From contig FXAI01000017.1 in NCBI GenBank assembly GCA_900177435.1, forward strand, positions 1 through 53,174: DNA of 53,174 bases, in the 5' to 3' direction. This stretch comes from Alteromonadaceae bacterium Bs31 (GTDB taxonomy: Bacteria; Pseudomonadota; Gammaproteobacteria; Pseudomonadales; Cellvibrionaceae). The notes under the pieces are model-generated. The model was not told where the DNA came from. It worked only from the letters and a program-made list of their open reading frames with translations, and did not search any database. Position numbers and translations under genes: made by a program. Below, piece by piece: positions 29,066 through 38,867 of this stretch (its first letter is position 1; each line of letters opens with the position of its first letter).

Positions 29066-29965
29066 ATGATCGCACACGTGCAACCTTGTTCCTTTAATCC
29101 GGAGCGCCAGGATTTTGCTCCCTATGGCCTTACCTGTGTTTACTGGCAGCCTTCTCCTATGCACCGGCCAGACCACCATACGGAAATCGAGCTCAATTTC
29201 CTGAAGTCTGGCTCTGTCACTTATATGCTGGGAGGGCAGAAAACTGTCGTCGAAGTTGGCAAGCTCAGTATCTTCTGGGGTGCAATCCCCCACCAAATAA
29301 TCGACTATGCAGAAAACACCGTCTATATGGTTGCGACGATTCCGCTGCAAATTTTTCTTCAGTGGAGGCTTCCTGAAGATTTTGTCCAACCGCTAATGCA
29401 AAGTAAGCTAATTAGCGAAGTAAACGATAAGCGCGCCTCTCTCGACGCACAATTGTTTGACCACTGGGCATCGGACCTTAGCAATGACCCAGTGAACTAC
29501 GAAGAAACAGTTTTACTGGAAATGCAGGCACGCTTAACGCGGCTCGCCTTAAGTTTCCGTACAGATGCTTCAGAAGGAAGCTCGAAAGACCACCTATCGT
29601 CCGTGACCGATATTGGCATGAATAAAGTTGTGCAAATGGCCTCTTACATTGCGCAAAACTACACCCAAAAACTAACTGTCACTCAAATTGGAGAACTGGT
29701 TAGCCTCCATCCAAATTATGCGATGAACCTGTTCCAAAAAACCTTTGGTACAACACTACTAAGCTACCTAACTCAACACCGCGTTTCACACGCACAGCGG
29801 CTGCTGACAACCACCGACCTTCCTGTGGTTGAAGTTGCCCTTCAATCAGGGTTTTCCTCCATCAGCCGCTTTAATGAGGTATTTAACCGCAGTTGCGGCT
29901 GCTCACCACGAGAGTACCGCAAATCCCACGAATTACAGCTTGAAAACAAATTTGAACACGCATAA
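29066..29965 (+). CDS. AraC-family transcriptional regulator
   Basis: I start at the ATG at 29066, preceded by GGAGA at good distance; the frame is open 84 bp further upstream but without a comparable site. The 299 residues contain an N-terminal cupin-like sensing domain (HHTEIELNFLKSGSVTYMLGG) and a C-terminal pair of helix-turn-helix motifs of HTH_18 type, with LTVTQIGELVSLHPNYAMNL and VVEVALQSGFSSISRFNEVF and the closing SPREYRK. It probably controls the divergent TonB receptor or the nearby sugar genes, acting on a sugar ligand. It is convergent with the isomerase gene. Confidence 0.9.
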   Translation: MIAHVQPCSFNPERQDFAPYGLTCVYWQPSPMHRPDHHTEIELNFLKSGSVTYMLGGQKTVVEVGKLSIFWGAIPHQIIDYAENTVYMVATIPLQIFLQWRLPEDFVQPLMQSKLISEVNDKRASLDAQLFDHWASDLSNDPVNYEETVLLEMQARLTRLALSFRTDASEGSSKDHLSSVTDIGMNKVVQMASYIAQNYTQKLTVTQIGELVSLHPNYAMNLFQKTFGTTLLSYLTQHRVSHAQRLLTTTDLPVVEVALQSGFSSISRFNEVFNRSCGCSPREYRKSHELQLENKFEHA

Positions 29966-29967
29966 AA

Positions 29968-29997
29968 AAACCCCAGGTGCAAATGCCCTTGGGGTTT
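29968..29997. terminator. Bidirectional terminator between araC-type gene and isomerase
   Basis: AAACCCCA at 29968-29975 pairs with TGGGGTTT at 29990-29997. On the minus strand it is followed by seven T, so it is strong for the isomerase transcript. An additional AAGCTCCT/AGGAGCTT hairpin lies at 30013-30038, just after the isomerase stop. Confidence 0.8.
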
Positions 29998-30040
29998 CCT
30001 GCAATTAACTAGAAGCTCCTTATCTTTCATAGGAGCTTTC

Positions 30041-31024
30041 TTAATAGGAGCTGTACAAAGCCTTTTCTGCCATTTTCAGTGCTGTTATTGCGTCATGCTT
30101 TTTCTGAGCCGCTCTCATGGCGTCGAAATCCAGCTTATCCAAGGCCCGCTCCACCACCTTGAGAAAATCTATAGCGCCATTCGCCACAGCAACGGGATCC
30201 TCCCGAAAGGGAAATTGATCTAACTGCCAAACGCCTTCCCAATTATTTTTTCTCAAGGTGTAAAAGAATTCAAAAAGCTCGATGGGGTGTACACTACCCG
30301 CCATTAAATCGTCATCCCAGCTGCGGAAATTGTCGTTAACATCCATACCAAACAGGCGATTGTAATCTATCGCTAGCTGAGCAGCGTCCGCTGGCGATTC
30401 GCCGCCATACAGCGAGTGTCCAAAATCAAGCAGGATACCAATATTCGGCAAACCAATTTTTTCTATACCAAGCAGGGTTCTTGCCACGCTGTCATAGCTC
30501 ATATGAACACGAGGCTCGCGGGGCTTATATTCAATCACAAAATTTAAATCGGGATTTTGGCTGGCCAACTCTCCAACCCCGTCCATGCTGGCGTTCCATA
30601 ATTCATGATGGTCTACCTGAAAGGGGTAATCCCAACCGTCTTGCCCCGGCCACAATTTCACATAACTCGCGCCAAAACGCCGCACAACATCGGCTGCATC
30701 ATTAACCATTTCGTTTGCCAAACGGCGAACACCGGGGTCTGGATTGGTAAATGCTCCCTTTGCAAACTGCTGGGTGTATATTTCTGGGGTAATCCCTATT
30801 ACCGACAGTTTGTTGCGCTCAAGCGCTTTTTCCACGTCTTCGAGAGAAACGGATTTATCGGCAAACGGGTAGTTGATATCAACTACTGACAAATCGTTAA
30901 CCTGCCCGGCAAGATCAATCATTTCAATCAAGCCCCGAGAAGGCCCATAACCGTCGGTAGCATAGCGATCTACATAGGTAGCAAAATGCCAGATGCCCGC
31001 ACCAAATTTCTGTTTATCGCCCAT
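30041..31024 (-). CDS. apsI: Xylose-isomerase-like TIM barrel, probable D-apiose isomerase
   Basis: A 327-residue sugar isomerase of the AP-endonuclease-2/xylose-isomerase-like fold. Metal-ligand stretches typical of the fold are seen: [10 protein letters not shown] (Glu), [13 protein letters not shown] (Asp/His), GMDVNDNF (Asp) and [11 protein letters not shown] (Asp). GGAGA precedes the ATG. The family also contains rhamnose and other isomerases. The assignment to D-apiose (D-apiose to D-apulose) rests on the neighbouring split transketolase and FGGY kinase, which together match the known apiose isomerase/apulose kinase/apulose-4-phosphate transketolase pathway. It has no signal peptide and is cytoplasmic. 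It lies downstream of the deoR-type gene with a 194-bp gap. Confidence 0.7.
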   Translation of the reverse strand: MGDKQKFGAGIWHFATYVDRYATDGYGPSRGLIEMIDLAGQVNDLSVVDINYPFADKSVSLEDVEKALERNKLSVIGITPEIYTQQFAKGAFTNPDPGVRRLANEMVNDAADVVRRFGASYVKLWPGQDGWDYPFQVDHHELWNASMDGVGELASQNPDLNFVIEYKPREPRVHMSYDSVARTLLGIEKIGLPNIGILLDFGHSLYGGESPADAAQLAIDYNRLFGMDVNDNFRSWDDDLMAGSVHPIELFEFFYTLRKNNWEGVWQLDQFPFREDPVAVANGAIDFLKVVERALDKLDFDAMRAAQKKHDAITALKMAEKALYSSY

Positions 31025-31218
31025 ACTGCTTGTCTCCTGTATTTAAAACTGTACTGTAGCCAGCCAGATAAATGCTTTAGCTATTATTTTACTCTCCGGA
31101 AAAGCGAGTGCAGTGGATTATAAAACCTAACAAGGCCACTTGTGAGGGCGAATACCAACAATTTCTTATTGATTTCAAAGATATGCGCTTTATACATGAG
31201 ATAAATCATCACGATCTC

Positions 31219-31998
31219 TTATTTTGCTATCAAAACTTTAACACCATACGACTCAATAGTCTTAAGATCAGGCTCCCTTATGCCGTCGTCTGTCACCAAT
31301 ACGTCTACCTGGTCCAATCCACCAAGCACACAAAACGACTGAGCACCGATTTTACTGGAGTCGGCCACAAGACAAATTGTTTTTGCGGCATTAATCATTG
31401 CTTTTTTTACAGCGATATCTGAAAAAGAGGGATAAGTAAGGCCTCGCTCCAGGTCAATTGCCGCTGTTGCTAAAAACAGTGTCTGAGCATAAAGACCATT
31501 AAAATAATCTGCCGACCTTTCGCCACTCAGAGAAAGTGTCGGCGCCTTAAAATGCCCTCCGGTCATATGCACTTCGAAGCCAGGCTCTGCGCCTAGCATT
31601 AAGGCAATATTCAATCCATTGGTAATCACCGTCATACCCTTGTGGCCAAACAAGCTGGCGGCCACTTCGGTAGTTGTTGACCCCGAATCAAGAATAATCG
31701 TGTCACCATCGCCGACCAGTGAAGCCGCCGCCTGACCGATTCGGCGCTTTGCATCACTATTTTCCTGATGCTCCAAAGCCATTGAGCGAACCTGCTTTTG
31801 CACCGACTTTAAGTAGGCGCCACCATGCTCACGCACAATATGCCCCTCCTGCTCAAGCTTTTCCAGGTCCTGCCGCACCGTGACCTCCGATACGCAGAGG
31901 GCATCAGCAAGCACACTCACGCGGGCACTACCCTCTTCACGAAGCCAGTCCAGAATTCTGAGGCGACGGGTTTCCCCACCGGTTCTAGTACTACACAT
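31219..31998 (-). CDS. DeoR-family sugar repressor
   Basis: A 259-residue regulator. The N-terminal DeoR helix-turn-helix is RRLRILDWLREEGSARVSVL followed by ALCVSEVTVRQDLEKLEQEG. The C-terminal sugar-phosphate sensor domain shows DGDTIILDSGSTTTEVA and VITNGLNIALML, typical DeoRC motifs. DeoR proteins bind phosphorylated sugars and release DNA. Its position between the isomerase and the divergent aptAB operon suggests that apulose-4-phosphate or a related phosphate is the inducer. I choose the ATG at 31998. The protein could control both transcripts from the 277-bp divergent gap. Confidence 0.9.
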   Translation of the reverse strand: MCSTRTGGETRRLRILDWLREEGSARVSVLADALCVSEVTVRQDLEKLEQEGHIVREHGGAYLKSVQKQVRSMALEHQENSDAKRRIGQAAASLVGDGDTIILDSGSTTTEVAASLFGHKGMTVITNGLNIALMLGAEPGFEVHMTGGHFKAPTLSLSGERSADYFNGLYAQTLFLATAAIDLERGLTYPSFSDIAVKKAMINAAKTICLVADSSKIGAQSFCVLGGLDQVDVLVTDDGIREPDLKTIESYGVKVLIAK

Positions 31999-32275
31999 TT
32001 GTAAGCTTTGTCCTCCAGCGCAAATAACAGGCGCGATTCAATAACAGCTAGTCTCGCAGCAGCTATTACTGCCAGTACAGCTACAACTGTGCAAGAGTAA
32101 CACCTAAGGGAGCTGCAATAGGAACCCAATGCGCGGCCAGGTTCAGCGGTATAGTAGACCCGCCAGCCCAAAACGTAAATAACCGAAAGTCGAATACTTA
32201 CGATAACTCTAGATTTGCGCTTATTTTTGAAATATAGTGAAAGCTCAACACCATCCTACTAGGTGAGGAGCAACA
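31999..32275. promoter_or_regulatory. Divergent control region of the apiose genes
   Basis: 277 bp between the deoR-type gene and aptA. The half nearest aptA is AT-rich (TTGCGCTTATTTTTGAAATATAG at 32214-32236 in part) and followed by GAGGAG at 32262-32267, a strong ribosome site for aptA. The promoter and DeoR operator are expected here, but I cannot fix their exact boxes. Confidence 0.5.
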
Positions 32276-33112
32276 ATGCTCTCAGATCAACAGCTCGCGC
32301 GAAAATCGCTTGAATACCGCCGGGATACCTTGCGCTGGATTAAGCACTCCGGGGCCGGCCACACAGGTGGTAGCCTGTCGTGTACCGATATTCTCAACGT
32401 ACTTTACAACCGAATCTTACGAGTAAGCCCCCAGTCCTTCTCTTCGCCCACCCGCGACCGCTATATTCAGAGCAAAGGCCACTCTGTGGAGTCTCTGTTT
32501 GTGGTGCTGGCAGACCAAGGCTTTTATCAGCAAGAAGAACTGGCGTCTCTCTGCCGCTATGAAAGCCATTTTGTCGGCCACCCGACAAAGAAAATACCTG
32601 GTGTAGAACAAAATACTGGAGCCTTGGGGCACGGCCTGCCAATAAGCGCTGGCATAGCCATTGGCGGAAAACTGGATAATGCGGATTTTCGCGTATTCAC
32701 CCTGTTAGGTGATGGCGAGCTTGCAGAAGGCTCAAACTGGGAAGCCGCAATGGCTGCAGCCCACTACAAGCTAGACAATCTTACCGCCATTGTTGATTGC
32801 AATACCCTGCAGATTACCGGGCACACTGCAAATGTTATGAATAACGAACCTTTGGCAGAAAAATTTCAAGCCTTTGGCTGGGCGGTAAGAAGCATAGATG
32901 GCCACGACATAAGAGAACTGACAGCAGCCCTGAGCACACCACTGGAGACTGGCAAACCCAGCGCTATCATCGCTCGAACAGTAAAAGGTAAGGGTGTGAG
33001 CTTTATGGAAAATGTTGGCAAATGGCATCACGGCGTGCCCAGTGACGAAGAATACGCCCAAGCACTAAGCGAACTAAACTCGGCGCTTAAGGCTTTACCG
33101 GAGACCTGCTAA
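32276..33112 (+). CDS. aptA: Transketolase N-terminal subunit, probable apulose-4-phosphate transketolase A
   Basis: The thiamine-diphosphate-binding half of a split transketolase, 278 residues. The cofactor motif GDGELAEGSNWEAAMAAAHY runs on to LDNLTAIVDCN (GDGx...N type), and HTGGSLSCTDIL near the start binds the phosphate side. With AptB it is expected to transfer a two-carbon unit from D-apulose-4-phosphate to glyceraldehyde-3-phosphate, giving xylulose-5-phosphate and dihydroxyacetone phosphate. Strong ribosome site GAGGAG. Its stop codon overlaps the aptB start (TAATG). Split transketolases also occur in other pathways; the kinase and isomerase neighbours support the apiose call. Confidence 0.78.
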   Translation: MLSDQQLARKSLEYRRDTLRWIKHSGAGHTGGSLSCTDILNVLYNRILRVSPQSFSSPTRDRYIQSKGHSVESLFVVLADQGFYQQEELASLCRYESHFVGHPTKKIPGVEQNTGALGHGLPISAGIAIGGKLDNADFRVFTLLGDGELAEGSNWEAAMAAAHYKLDNLTAIVDCNTLQITGHTANVMNNEPLAEKFQAFGWAVRSIDGHDIRELTAALSTPLETGKPSAIIARTVKGKGVSFMENVGKWHHGVPSDEEYAQALSELNSALKALPETC

Positions 33113-34110
33113 TGAGTGCACCAGCTCCCTCGCTTTTTACCGAAGCGGCTATAAAAACTGCTGAAGGCCTGGGCCTCACCAAGGGCCGCGCCAACCTTGA
33201 AGTATTCGCAGACACTTTACTAACGCTTGCCACAAGCGATAAGAATGTTCTCGCTGTAACCAGCGATTCTAGAGGTTCGGGCAAACTGGTTCCATTCGGC
33301 CAGGCCTTACCCGAACAAATTGTGGAGGTGGGTATCGCCGAGCAAAATCTTGTTGGCATTGCCGCAGGGCTCTCTTCGGTGGGAAAAAATGTTTTCGCTG
33401 TTTCGCCCGCGTGTTTTTTAGCGGCTCGCGCTCTAGAGCAGATAAAAAACGACGTCGCCTACTCAGACAACCCGGTCACACTGGTTGGTATAAGCGCCGG
33501 TGTAAGCTACGGAGCGCTCGGAACTACACACCACTCTCTGCATGATTTTGCCGCGCTGAGAGCCATTAATAATTTACGCATTATTGCACCGGCAGACAAT
33601 TTCGAAGCGCGAGAAGCCGTATTAGCTGCAGCAAACTTGCAAGAACCAGTCTATCTTCGCTTCGGCAAAGCTGCGCTATACAACCTGCCAGCAACCGATC
33701 GATTTCATGTGGATAAAGTACGGGTGCTTCGGCAAGGTAAGGATGCTACCTTTATTGCCAACGGAGAAACGGTTATCCACGCCTTACTGGCAGCCGCCCT
33801 GCTTGAACAGCGCGGTATTACATGCAATGTTATTAGCGCCCCCTCAATTAAACCCTTAGACGGCGAAACGGTATTAAGCCTGGCAGCTGATAGCAAAGCC
33901 GTTATTACCGTTGAGGAACATATGGTGAATGGTGGTTTAGGCGAAGCCTGTGCGGCATTAATTGCGCAAGCAGCGATCAATCCAAAGTTTAAAATTATGG
34001 GTATTCCCGATGAATACACCGTAACTGGCAGCCAGGCAGATATATTTCGTCACTATGGTATTTCCATGGAAGGCTTAAGTGAAACCATGCTTGGATTATT
34101 GGAGCCTTAA
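33112..34110 (+). CDS. aptB: Transketolase C-terminal subunit, probable apulose-4-phosphate transketolase B
   Basis: A 332-residue partner of AptA containing the pyrimidine-binding and C-terminal transketolase domains. VEVGIAEQNLVGIAAGL carries the catalytic Glu that activates thiamine diphosphate, and GVSYGALGTTHHSLHDFAAL carries substrate-pocket His residues. The final domain includes VITVEEHMVNGGLGEACAAL. The one-base overlap with aptA implies coupled translation and a stoichiometric complex. The kinase gene begins two bases after its stop. The cytosolic role is as described for AptA. Confidence 0.78.
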   Translation: MSAPAPSLFTEAAIKTAEGLGLTKGRANLEVFADTLLTLATSDKNVLAVTSDSRGSGKLVPFGQALPEQIVEVGIAEQNLVGIAAGLSSVGKNVFAVSPACFLAARALEQIKNDVAYSDNPVTLVGISAGVSYGALGTTHHSLHDFAALRAINNLRIIAPADNFEAREAVLAAANLQEPVYLRFGKAALYNLPATDRFHVDKVRVLRQGKDATFIANGETVIHALLAAALLEQRGITCNVISAPSIKPLDGETVLSLAADSKAVITVEEHMVNGGLGEACAALIAQAAINPKFKIMGIPDEYTVTGSQADIFRHYGISMEGLSETMLGLLEP

Positions 34111-34111
34111 C

Positions 34112-35605
34112 GTGCCTACAGTAATCGCCATCGACCAAAGCACATCGGCCACTAAAGCACTGCTTATTGACGAAAAAGGCCAATGCCTTGGGCGAGCTTC
34201 CCGCATCCACCAGCAAATATATCCAGAGCCCGGCTGGGTTGAGCATGATGCTGAAGAGATCTGGCAAAACCTTCTTGCGGCGGTAAAAGAATTACTTTCA
34301 GAGAATGCCAATTTTATTGGCGAGCTTTCCGCTATTAGCATAACTAATCAGCGGGAAACCATCGTTGTTTTTGATAAAGCGACTGGCTTGCCTTTACACA
34401 ATGCCATTGTGTGGCAATGCCGGCGCAGTGAAACCCTTTGTGCCGAGCACAGCGCCTCAGGCTTCGAAGAGTTTATCCACTCGCGCACAGGTTTAAAACT
34501 GGACCCCTATTTCTCTGCCTCAAAATTACAGTGGCTGGTGCGCAACGAGCCCGCGCTAAATGACCGTATTCAAAACGGTAGCGCACTGGTGGGCACTATA
34601 GATGCTTATTTAATCTACCGTCTTACCAAAGGTAAAGTATTTGCAAGCGACTCAACAAATGCCAGCCGAACATTACTTTTCGATATTACCAATTTACAGT
34701 GGGATAAAGAATTATGCGCATTCTGGCAAATCCCCTTACAGGCCCTACCCGAAGTAAGAGAAAGTTCAGCAGAATTTGGCACAAGCGATATTGACGGCAT
34801 ATTGGGAGAAGCCCTGCCTATTACCGGCGTAATAGGCGACTCCCAGGCTTCTTTATTTGCACAGCGCTGCTATAAAGCCGGTACGGCAAAAGTTACTTTC
34901 GGTACTGGCTCGTCGGTGTTACTGAATATTGGTGAGCAAGCTCAATTGTCAAATAAAGGCGTGCTTAGCGCTTTAGCCTGGGTGCTAAACGGCGTTCCCA
35001 CCTACGCCTTTGAGGGCATTATCATCAACTCGGCGGCAACCCTTAACTGGTTGCAAAACCAGCTCGGCCTGGTGAGCGACATCAACGAATTAATAGCATT
35101 TACCGCGGAGCTGGAGAATAGCGGCGGCGTTTACTTGGTCCCTGCATTTTCAGGCCTCGGGCTACCACACTGGCAGGCCAGTGCCCGTGCCGCTATTGTT
35201 GGTCTTTCTGGGCATAGCGATAAACGCCACATTGCCAGAGCCGCATTAGAATCCATAGCCTATCAATTAAAAGACGCGTTAGAGGCGATGCAACAGGAAA
35301 GTGGCGTAAAAGTAAGCTCGCTACTGGCGGATGGCGGCCCAACAAAGAATGCACTGCTCATGCAATTCACCGCAGATATTACTCAATCACAATTAAAAGT
35401 GTCGACAGCAACAGATTGCAGCGCGCTCGGTGCGGCTATGATGGGTTTTTTTGGCTTGGGTGTATACAGCTCGCTAGACAGTATTAATAGCCTGCAGTTT
35501 GAAGAGCAGCTATACCCACCAGTTATGCCCCCAAATGAAGTAAGCAAATTTCACACAGGATGGCAGACCGCAGTTAAGCAGGTTTTGGCTGGCGTTCACA
35601 ACTAA
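34112..35605 (+). CDS. apsK: FGGY carbohydrate kinase, probable D-apulose kinase
   Basis: A 497-residue FGGY kinase related to glycerol kinase. I choose the GTG at 34112, with GGAG seven bases upstream and the protein starting directly into the ATPase fold ([19 protein letters not shown]); an earlier GTG at 34079 overlaps aptB. Motifs: [34 protein letters not shown] (phosphate loop 2) and [15 protein letters not shown] (adenosine site). In context it should phosphorylate D-apulose at C4. Glycerol kinase is a less likely reading because the operon is devoted to a pentose-type sugar. Confidence 0.75.
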   Translation: MPTVIAIDQSTSATKALLIDEKGQCLGRASRIHQQIYPEPGWVEHDAEEIWQNLLAAVKELLSENANFIGELSAISITNQRETIVVFDKATGLPLHNAIVWQCRRSETLCAEHSASGFEEFIHSRTGLKLDPYFSASKLQWLVRNEPALNDRIQNGSALVGTIDAYLIYRLTKGKVFASDSTNASRTLLFDITNLQWDKELCAFWQIPLQALPEVRESSAEFGTSDIDGILGEALPITGVIGDSQASLFAQRCYKAGTAKVTFGTGSSVLLNIGEQAQLSNKGVLSALAWVLNGVPTYAFEGIIINSAATLNWLQNQLGLVSDINELIAFTAELENSGGVYLVPAFSGLGLPHWQASARAAIVGLSGHSDKRHIARAALESIAYQLKDALEAMQQESGVKVSSLLADGGPTKNALLMQFTADITQSQLKVSTATDCSALGAAMMGFFGLGVYSSLDSINSLQFEEQLYPPVMPPNEVSKFHTGWQTAVKQVLAGVHN

Positions 35606-35624
35606 ACGTTTCGGAGACAAGCTA

Positions 35625-36614
35625 ATGATAATAAAACGATTCCCCCTTGTACTTCTCAGTCTTTTTTTGGGCTTAAGTGCAGTTCTGGCCGGTTGTGAGC
35701 GCGGAGAACAAGGCAGCACTGCCACTAGCGCAGAAGAAAGCACAACGGCAAAACAAAAAAGAGTGGCCGTCGTAATTTCCACACTCAATAACCCTTGGTT
35801 TGTTGTTTTAGCGGAAACTGCTCGAGATCGAGCTCAAGAACTGGGTTACAAAGCGACAATTTTCGACTCACAAAATAACCCGGCTAAGGAATCAGAACAC
35901 TACGACAATATCGTTTCCTCGGGTTACGACGCCATACTGTTTAACCCGACAGATGCAGACGGTTCAATTGCCAATGTGCGTAAAGCCAAGACAGCAGACA
36001 TTCCAGTTTTTTGTATGGATCGTGAATTAAATGCCAACGATGTCGCGGTATCGCAAATTTTATCCGATAACTACAGTGGCACAGTTGCGCTTGGGCAGTA
36101 CTTTGTTAAGCAAGTTGGCAAAAAAGGTAAATATATTGAGCTACTGGGGCTGGTAGGTGATAACAACACCTGGAATCGCTCAAAAGGCTTTCACAGCGTA
36201 GTGGATCGCTTCCCCGAATTGGAAATGGTTGCCCAGCAAAGCGCGGACTTTGACCGGGCAAAAGCATTGGAAGTGACGGAATCTTTGCTCCAGTCTAACC
36301 CGGATATCGACGCGGTATTCGCGGGTAACGATGCCATGGCCATGGGTGCCTATCAAGCTCTGGTGGCCTCAGGTAAAAGCGATACAGTTAAGGTCTTCGG
36401 CTTTGACGGCGCAGATGATGTAGTAAAGCTGATTGCGGAAGGAAAAATTACAGCAACCGGAATGCAGTTTCCAAAAGTAATGGCAAAAACAGCTGCAGAA
36501 AGCGCCGATGCCTACATCAAAGGCAAACGTGATTTCCCTCAGAAAACACCCGTTGCCGTTGAATTGGTCACACAGGAAAACGTTAGTAACTACGGGGACT
36601 ACGGTCGAAACTAA
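35625..36614 (+). CDS. Ribose-type sugar-binding lipoprotein of ABC importer
   Basis: A 329-residue periplasmic binding protein of the RbsB/LacI-like fold (Peripla_BP_4). The lipobox LAGC (Cys at about residue 23) indicates membrane anchoring, and a Ser/Thr/Gly-rich tether follows. The mature part starts [20 protein letters not shown], the characteristic N-terminal strand and pocket with paired aromatics. [18 protein letters not shown] and [14 protein letters not shown] are family motifs. CGGAGAC precedes the ATG. It probably binds D-apiose (inferred) and delivers it to the permease encoded downstream. Confidence 0.87.
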   Translation: MIIKRFPLVLLSLFLGLSAVLAGCERGEQGSTATSAEESTTAKQKRVAVVISTLNNPWFVVLAETARDRAQELGYKATIFDSQNNPAKESEHYDNIVSSGYDAILFNPTDADGSIANVRKAKTADIPVFCMDRELNANDVAVSQILSDNYSGTVALGQYFVKQVGKKGKYIELLGLVGDNNTWNRSKGFHSVVDRFPELEMVAQQSADFDRAKALEVTESLLQSNPDIDAVFAGNDAMAMGAYQALVASGKSDTVKVFGFDGADDVVKLIAEGKITATGMQFPKVMAKTAAESADAYIKGKRDFPQKTPVAVELVTQENVSNYGDYGRN

Positions 36615-36672
36615 TTCCGGCCTCCCAATAGACGATACATAAGCAATAAAAACAAGAGATAAGAGAAACGCC

Positions 36673-37338
36673 GTGTCGAGTTTACTATCACAAGGGCCAC
36701 TGAGTATCCCCTTTGTTCGCTGGGTCGCGGCTGCACTGTGCCTTGCTGTACTGTTATATTTTGTGCCTCTGGTTCATTTTACGCCACTACAACAGGCACA
36801 GGATAAGATCGCCCAAGCCAAATTTGACGCAGTAAAATACGCTGACGATTTTTGGCATGGACCACTACTAGCCGAAACAGAAAACGCACTGAAAATAGAG
36901 GAGTTAATCTCTGCTTTACAAGCAAGCCCAAAAAAAGCCGCAGAACGCTACGGTAAACGCCTGGGCCTGAGCTCAAGCTCCTCTTACTTTATACGCGGTA
37001 CTGGTACGATTATTTCCAAGCAAGATGATGTGATTAGCATTGCATTAACTAACAGTGATTCCGCAAAAGTAGTCATTGAATTAGGCCCGGTGTTTGGCAA
37101 TGCCATTCGCGACGGTTCGGGCTTACTGGATATTAGCCAGTTTTCCAATACTCAGGAGTTCAACGCTATATCGTCGGAAATCAATATGAAAGTTGAACAA
37201 CTGGTGTTCCCGGTTCTCGATGATCCAGAAATGCTACCGGGCACGGTGCTCCGCTTTGCCGGTGGCATCGAGCTACCGGATGCAGACACAGCGCCACTAA
37301 AGCTTAATCTTATTCCGGTGGTGGTTGCACGGCTATGA
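36673..37338 (+). CDS. DUF2291 membrane-anchored protein of the ABC importer
   Basis: 221 residues beginning at GTG 36673. One N-terminal transmembrane segment (FVRWVAAALCLAVLLYFVPL) is followed by a periplasmic domain with KFDAVKYADDFW and GTVLRFAGGIELP, recognisable as DUF2291. This family recurs in ribose-like ABC operons of Proteobacteria but has no assigned function. Here it lies between the binding protein and the ATPase and overlaps the ATPase start by four bases (ATGA), so it is probably an accessory part of this importer, perhaps docking the anchored binding protein. Confidence 0.8.
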   Translation: MSSLLSQGPLSIPFVRWVAAALCLAVLLYFVPLVHFTPLQQAQDKIAQAKFDAVKYADDFWHGPLLAETENALKIEELISALQASPKKAAERYGKRLGLSSSSSYFIRGTGTIISKQDDVISIALTNSDSAKVVIELGPVFGNAIRDGSGLLDISQFSNTQEFNAISSEINMKVEQLVFPVLDDPEMLPGTVLRFAGGIELPDADTAPLKLNLIPVVVARL

Positions 37339-38867
37339 GTGGAGATGCAGAAGTTTTGTTGGAAGCCAGCAATGTTTCCAAAAGCTTTCCCGGTGTGCGC
37401 GCGCTGGACAAGGTCAGCCTGACACTTCGGCGCGGGCGCTTAACCGCTCTGCTAGGCGAAAACGGTGCCGGCAAATCTACCCTCATGAACATTATTTCCG
37501 GCGTTTTTAAACAGGACGAAGGAGAAATAAAGCTGGCTGGTGAAACGGTCAGTTTTAACAACACGCGAGAAGCCCAGGCAGCGGGTATCGCAATGATTTA
37601 TCAGGAGCTGAACCTGGTATCCAATCTCAGCGTCGCTGAAAATATTTTTCTTGGTCGTGAGCCCTTAAACCCCCTCGGTTTTATCGACAGAAAAAAAATG
37701 CATTGCGAGACAGAAAAACTGCTACAAATACTGGATTTGGATGTAAGCCCTGCCACTCCCCTTAATCATCTTCGCGTTGGCCAGCAACAAGTTGTGGAAA
37801 TTGCCAAGGCGCTATCGTGCGATGCCCGTGTGCTTATTATGGATGAGCCAACGTCAGCCATTACAGAACACGAAATCGACGTACTTTTTGGCATTATCGA
37901 CAAGCTCAAAGCGCAAGGTGTGGCAATCGCCTACATTACTCATAAACTCGAAGAACTCACCCGTATTGGTGACGATGCCGTAGTTATGCGCGATGGTAAA
38001 TTAATTGGCGCAGCGCCTCTCAAGGATCTTAGTCGCGACGAGATAATTACCATGATGGTGGGCAGGGAAATGGCGATAACTCGAAAACGTTCAGACAAGG
38101 TTTTCCAACGGTCTATCCTGAGCGTTGCAAATCTCGCACTGCGGCATCACCAGCGTAACGAAGAATTTGTTTTAAAAGACATTGACATGAATGTGCAGCA
38201 GGGAGAGGTACTCGGTATATTCGGCTTGATGGGTGCGGGCCGTACTGAGCTGCTGGAATGTCTGTTTGGATTACACCCGAAGCTGTGCAGCGCACAGTAT
38301 AAAATCGACGGAAAACTGGTGGCTATCCGTTCACCCGCTAAGGCAATCGAGAATGGCTTGGCGCTAGCGCCGGAGGACCGAAAAAAAGAAGGCCTGGTGC
38401 TGGGCATGTCCGTATCCGACAACACCAGTCTGGCCTGCCTTTCAAAATATCAACGCTTTGGTTTTATTGACCGCCCAGCAGAGGCAAAGCTGGTTAACGA
38501 AACTATTGCCCGCTTCAAAGTCAAAACACCCTCGCCAAGGCAGCAAATTCGGAATCTGAGCGGAGGTAATCAGCAAAAAGTTATTTTGGGTAAATGGTTA
38601 GCGACCAAGCCTCGTGTGCTCTTGCTCGACGAGCCCACGCGCGGCATAGATATTAATGCAAAGGCGGAGATTTACGCTTTAATTCAAGAATTGGGGGAAG
38701 CCGGCTTGTCCGTTATTCTTGTTTCCTCTGAACTACCTGAGATCCTTGCAATGTCCGACAGAATTATGGTGATGTGCGAAGGCCGAAAAACAGCGGAAAT
38801 TGCGCGCGCCGATGCCAACGAAGAAAATATTATGAAAGCCGCTCTACCTCAGGGAGTGACCCATTAA
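37335..38867 (+). CDS. Sugar ABC transporter ATPase (RbsA type)
   Basis: 510 residues with two fused ABC domains, as in ribose/xylose importers. The first has Walker A GENGAGKST, the degenerate signature HLRVGQQQVVEIAKAL and Walker B VLIMDEPTSAI. The second has the degenerate loop FGLMGAGRTELLE, the signature LSGGNQQKVILGKW and VLLLDEPTRGID. It powers import with the downstream permease. It overlaps DUF2291 by four bases and the permease by one base (TAATG). Confidence 0.95.
   Translation: MSGDAEVLLEASNVSKSFPGVRALDKVSLTLRRGRLTALLGENGAGKSTLMNIISGVFKQDEGEIKLAGETVSFNNTREAQAAGIAMIYQELNLVSNLSVAENIFLGREPLNPLGFIDRKKMHCETEKLLQILDLDVSPATPLNHLRVGQQQVVEIAKALSCDARVLIMDEPTSAITEHEIDVLFGIIDKLKAQGVAIAYITHKLEELTRIGDDAVVMRDGKLIGAAPLKDLSRDEIITMMVGREMAITRKRSDKVFQRSILSVANLALRHHQRNEEFVLKDIDMNVQQGEVLGIFGLMGAGRTELLECLFGLHPKLCSAQYKIDGKLVAIRSPAKAIENGLALAPEDRKKEGLVLGMSVSDNTSLACLSKYQRFGFIDRPAEAKLVNETIARFKVKTPSPRQQIRNLSGGNQQKVILGKWLATKPRVLLLDEPTRGIDINAKAEIYALIQELGEAGLSVILVSSELPEILAMSDRIMVMCEGRKTAEIARADANEENIMKAALPQGVTH

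Noticed and set aside
34079-34111. Upstream GTG start for the FGGY kinase
   Set aside because: It would overlap aptB and add 11 residues before the ATPase fold; the GTG at 34112 has a proper GGAG spacing.
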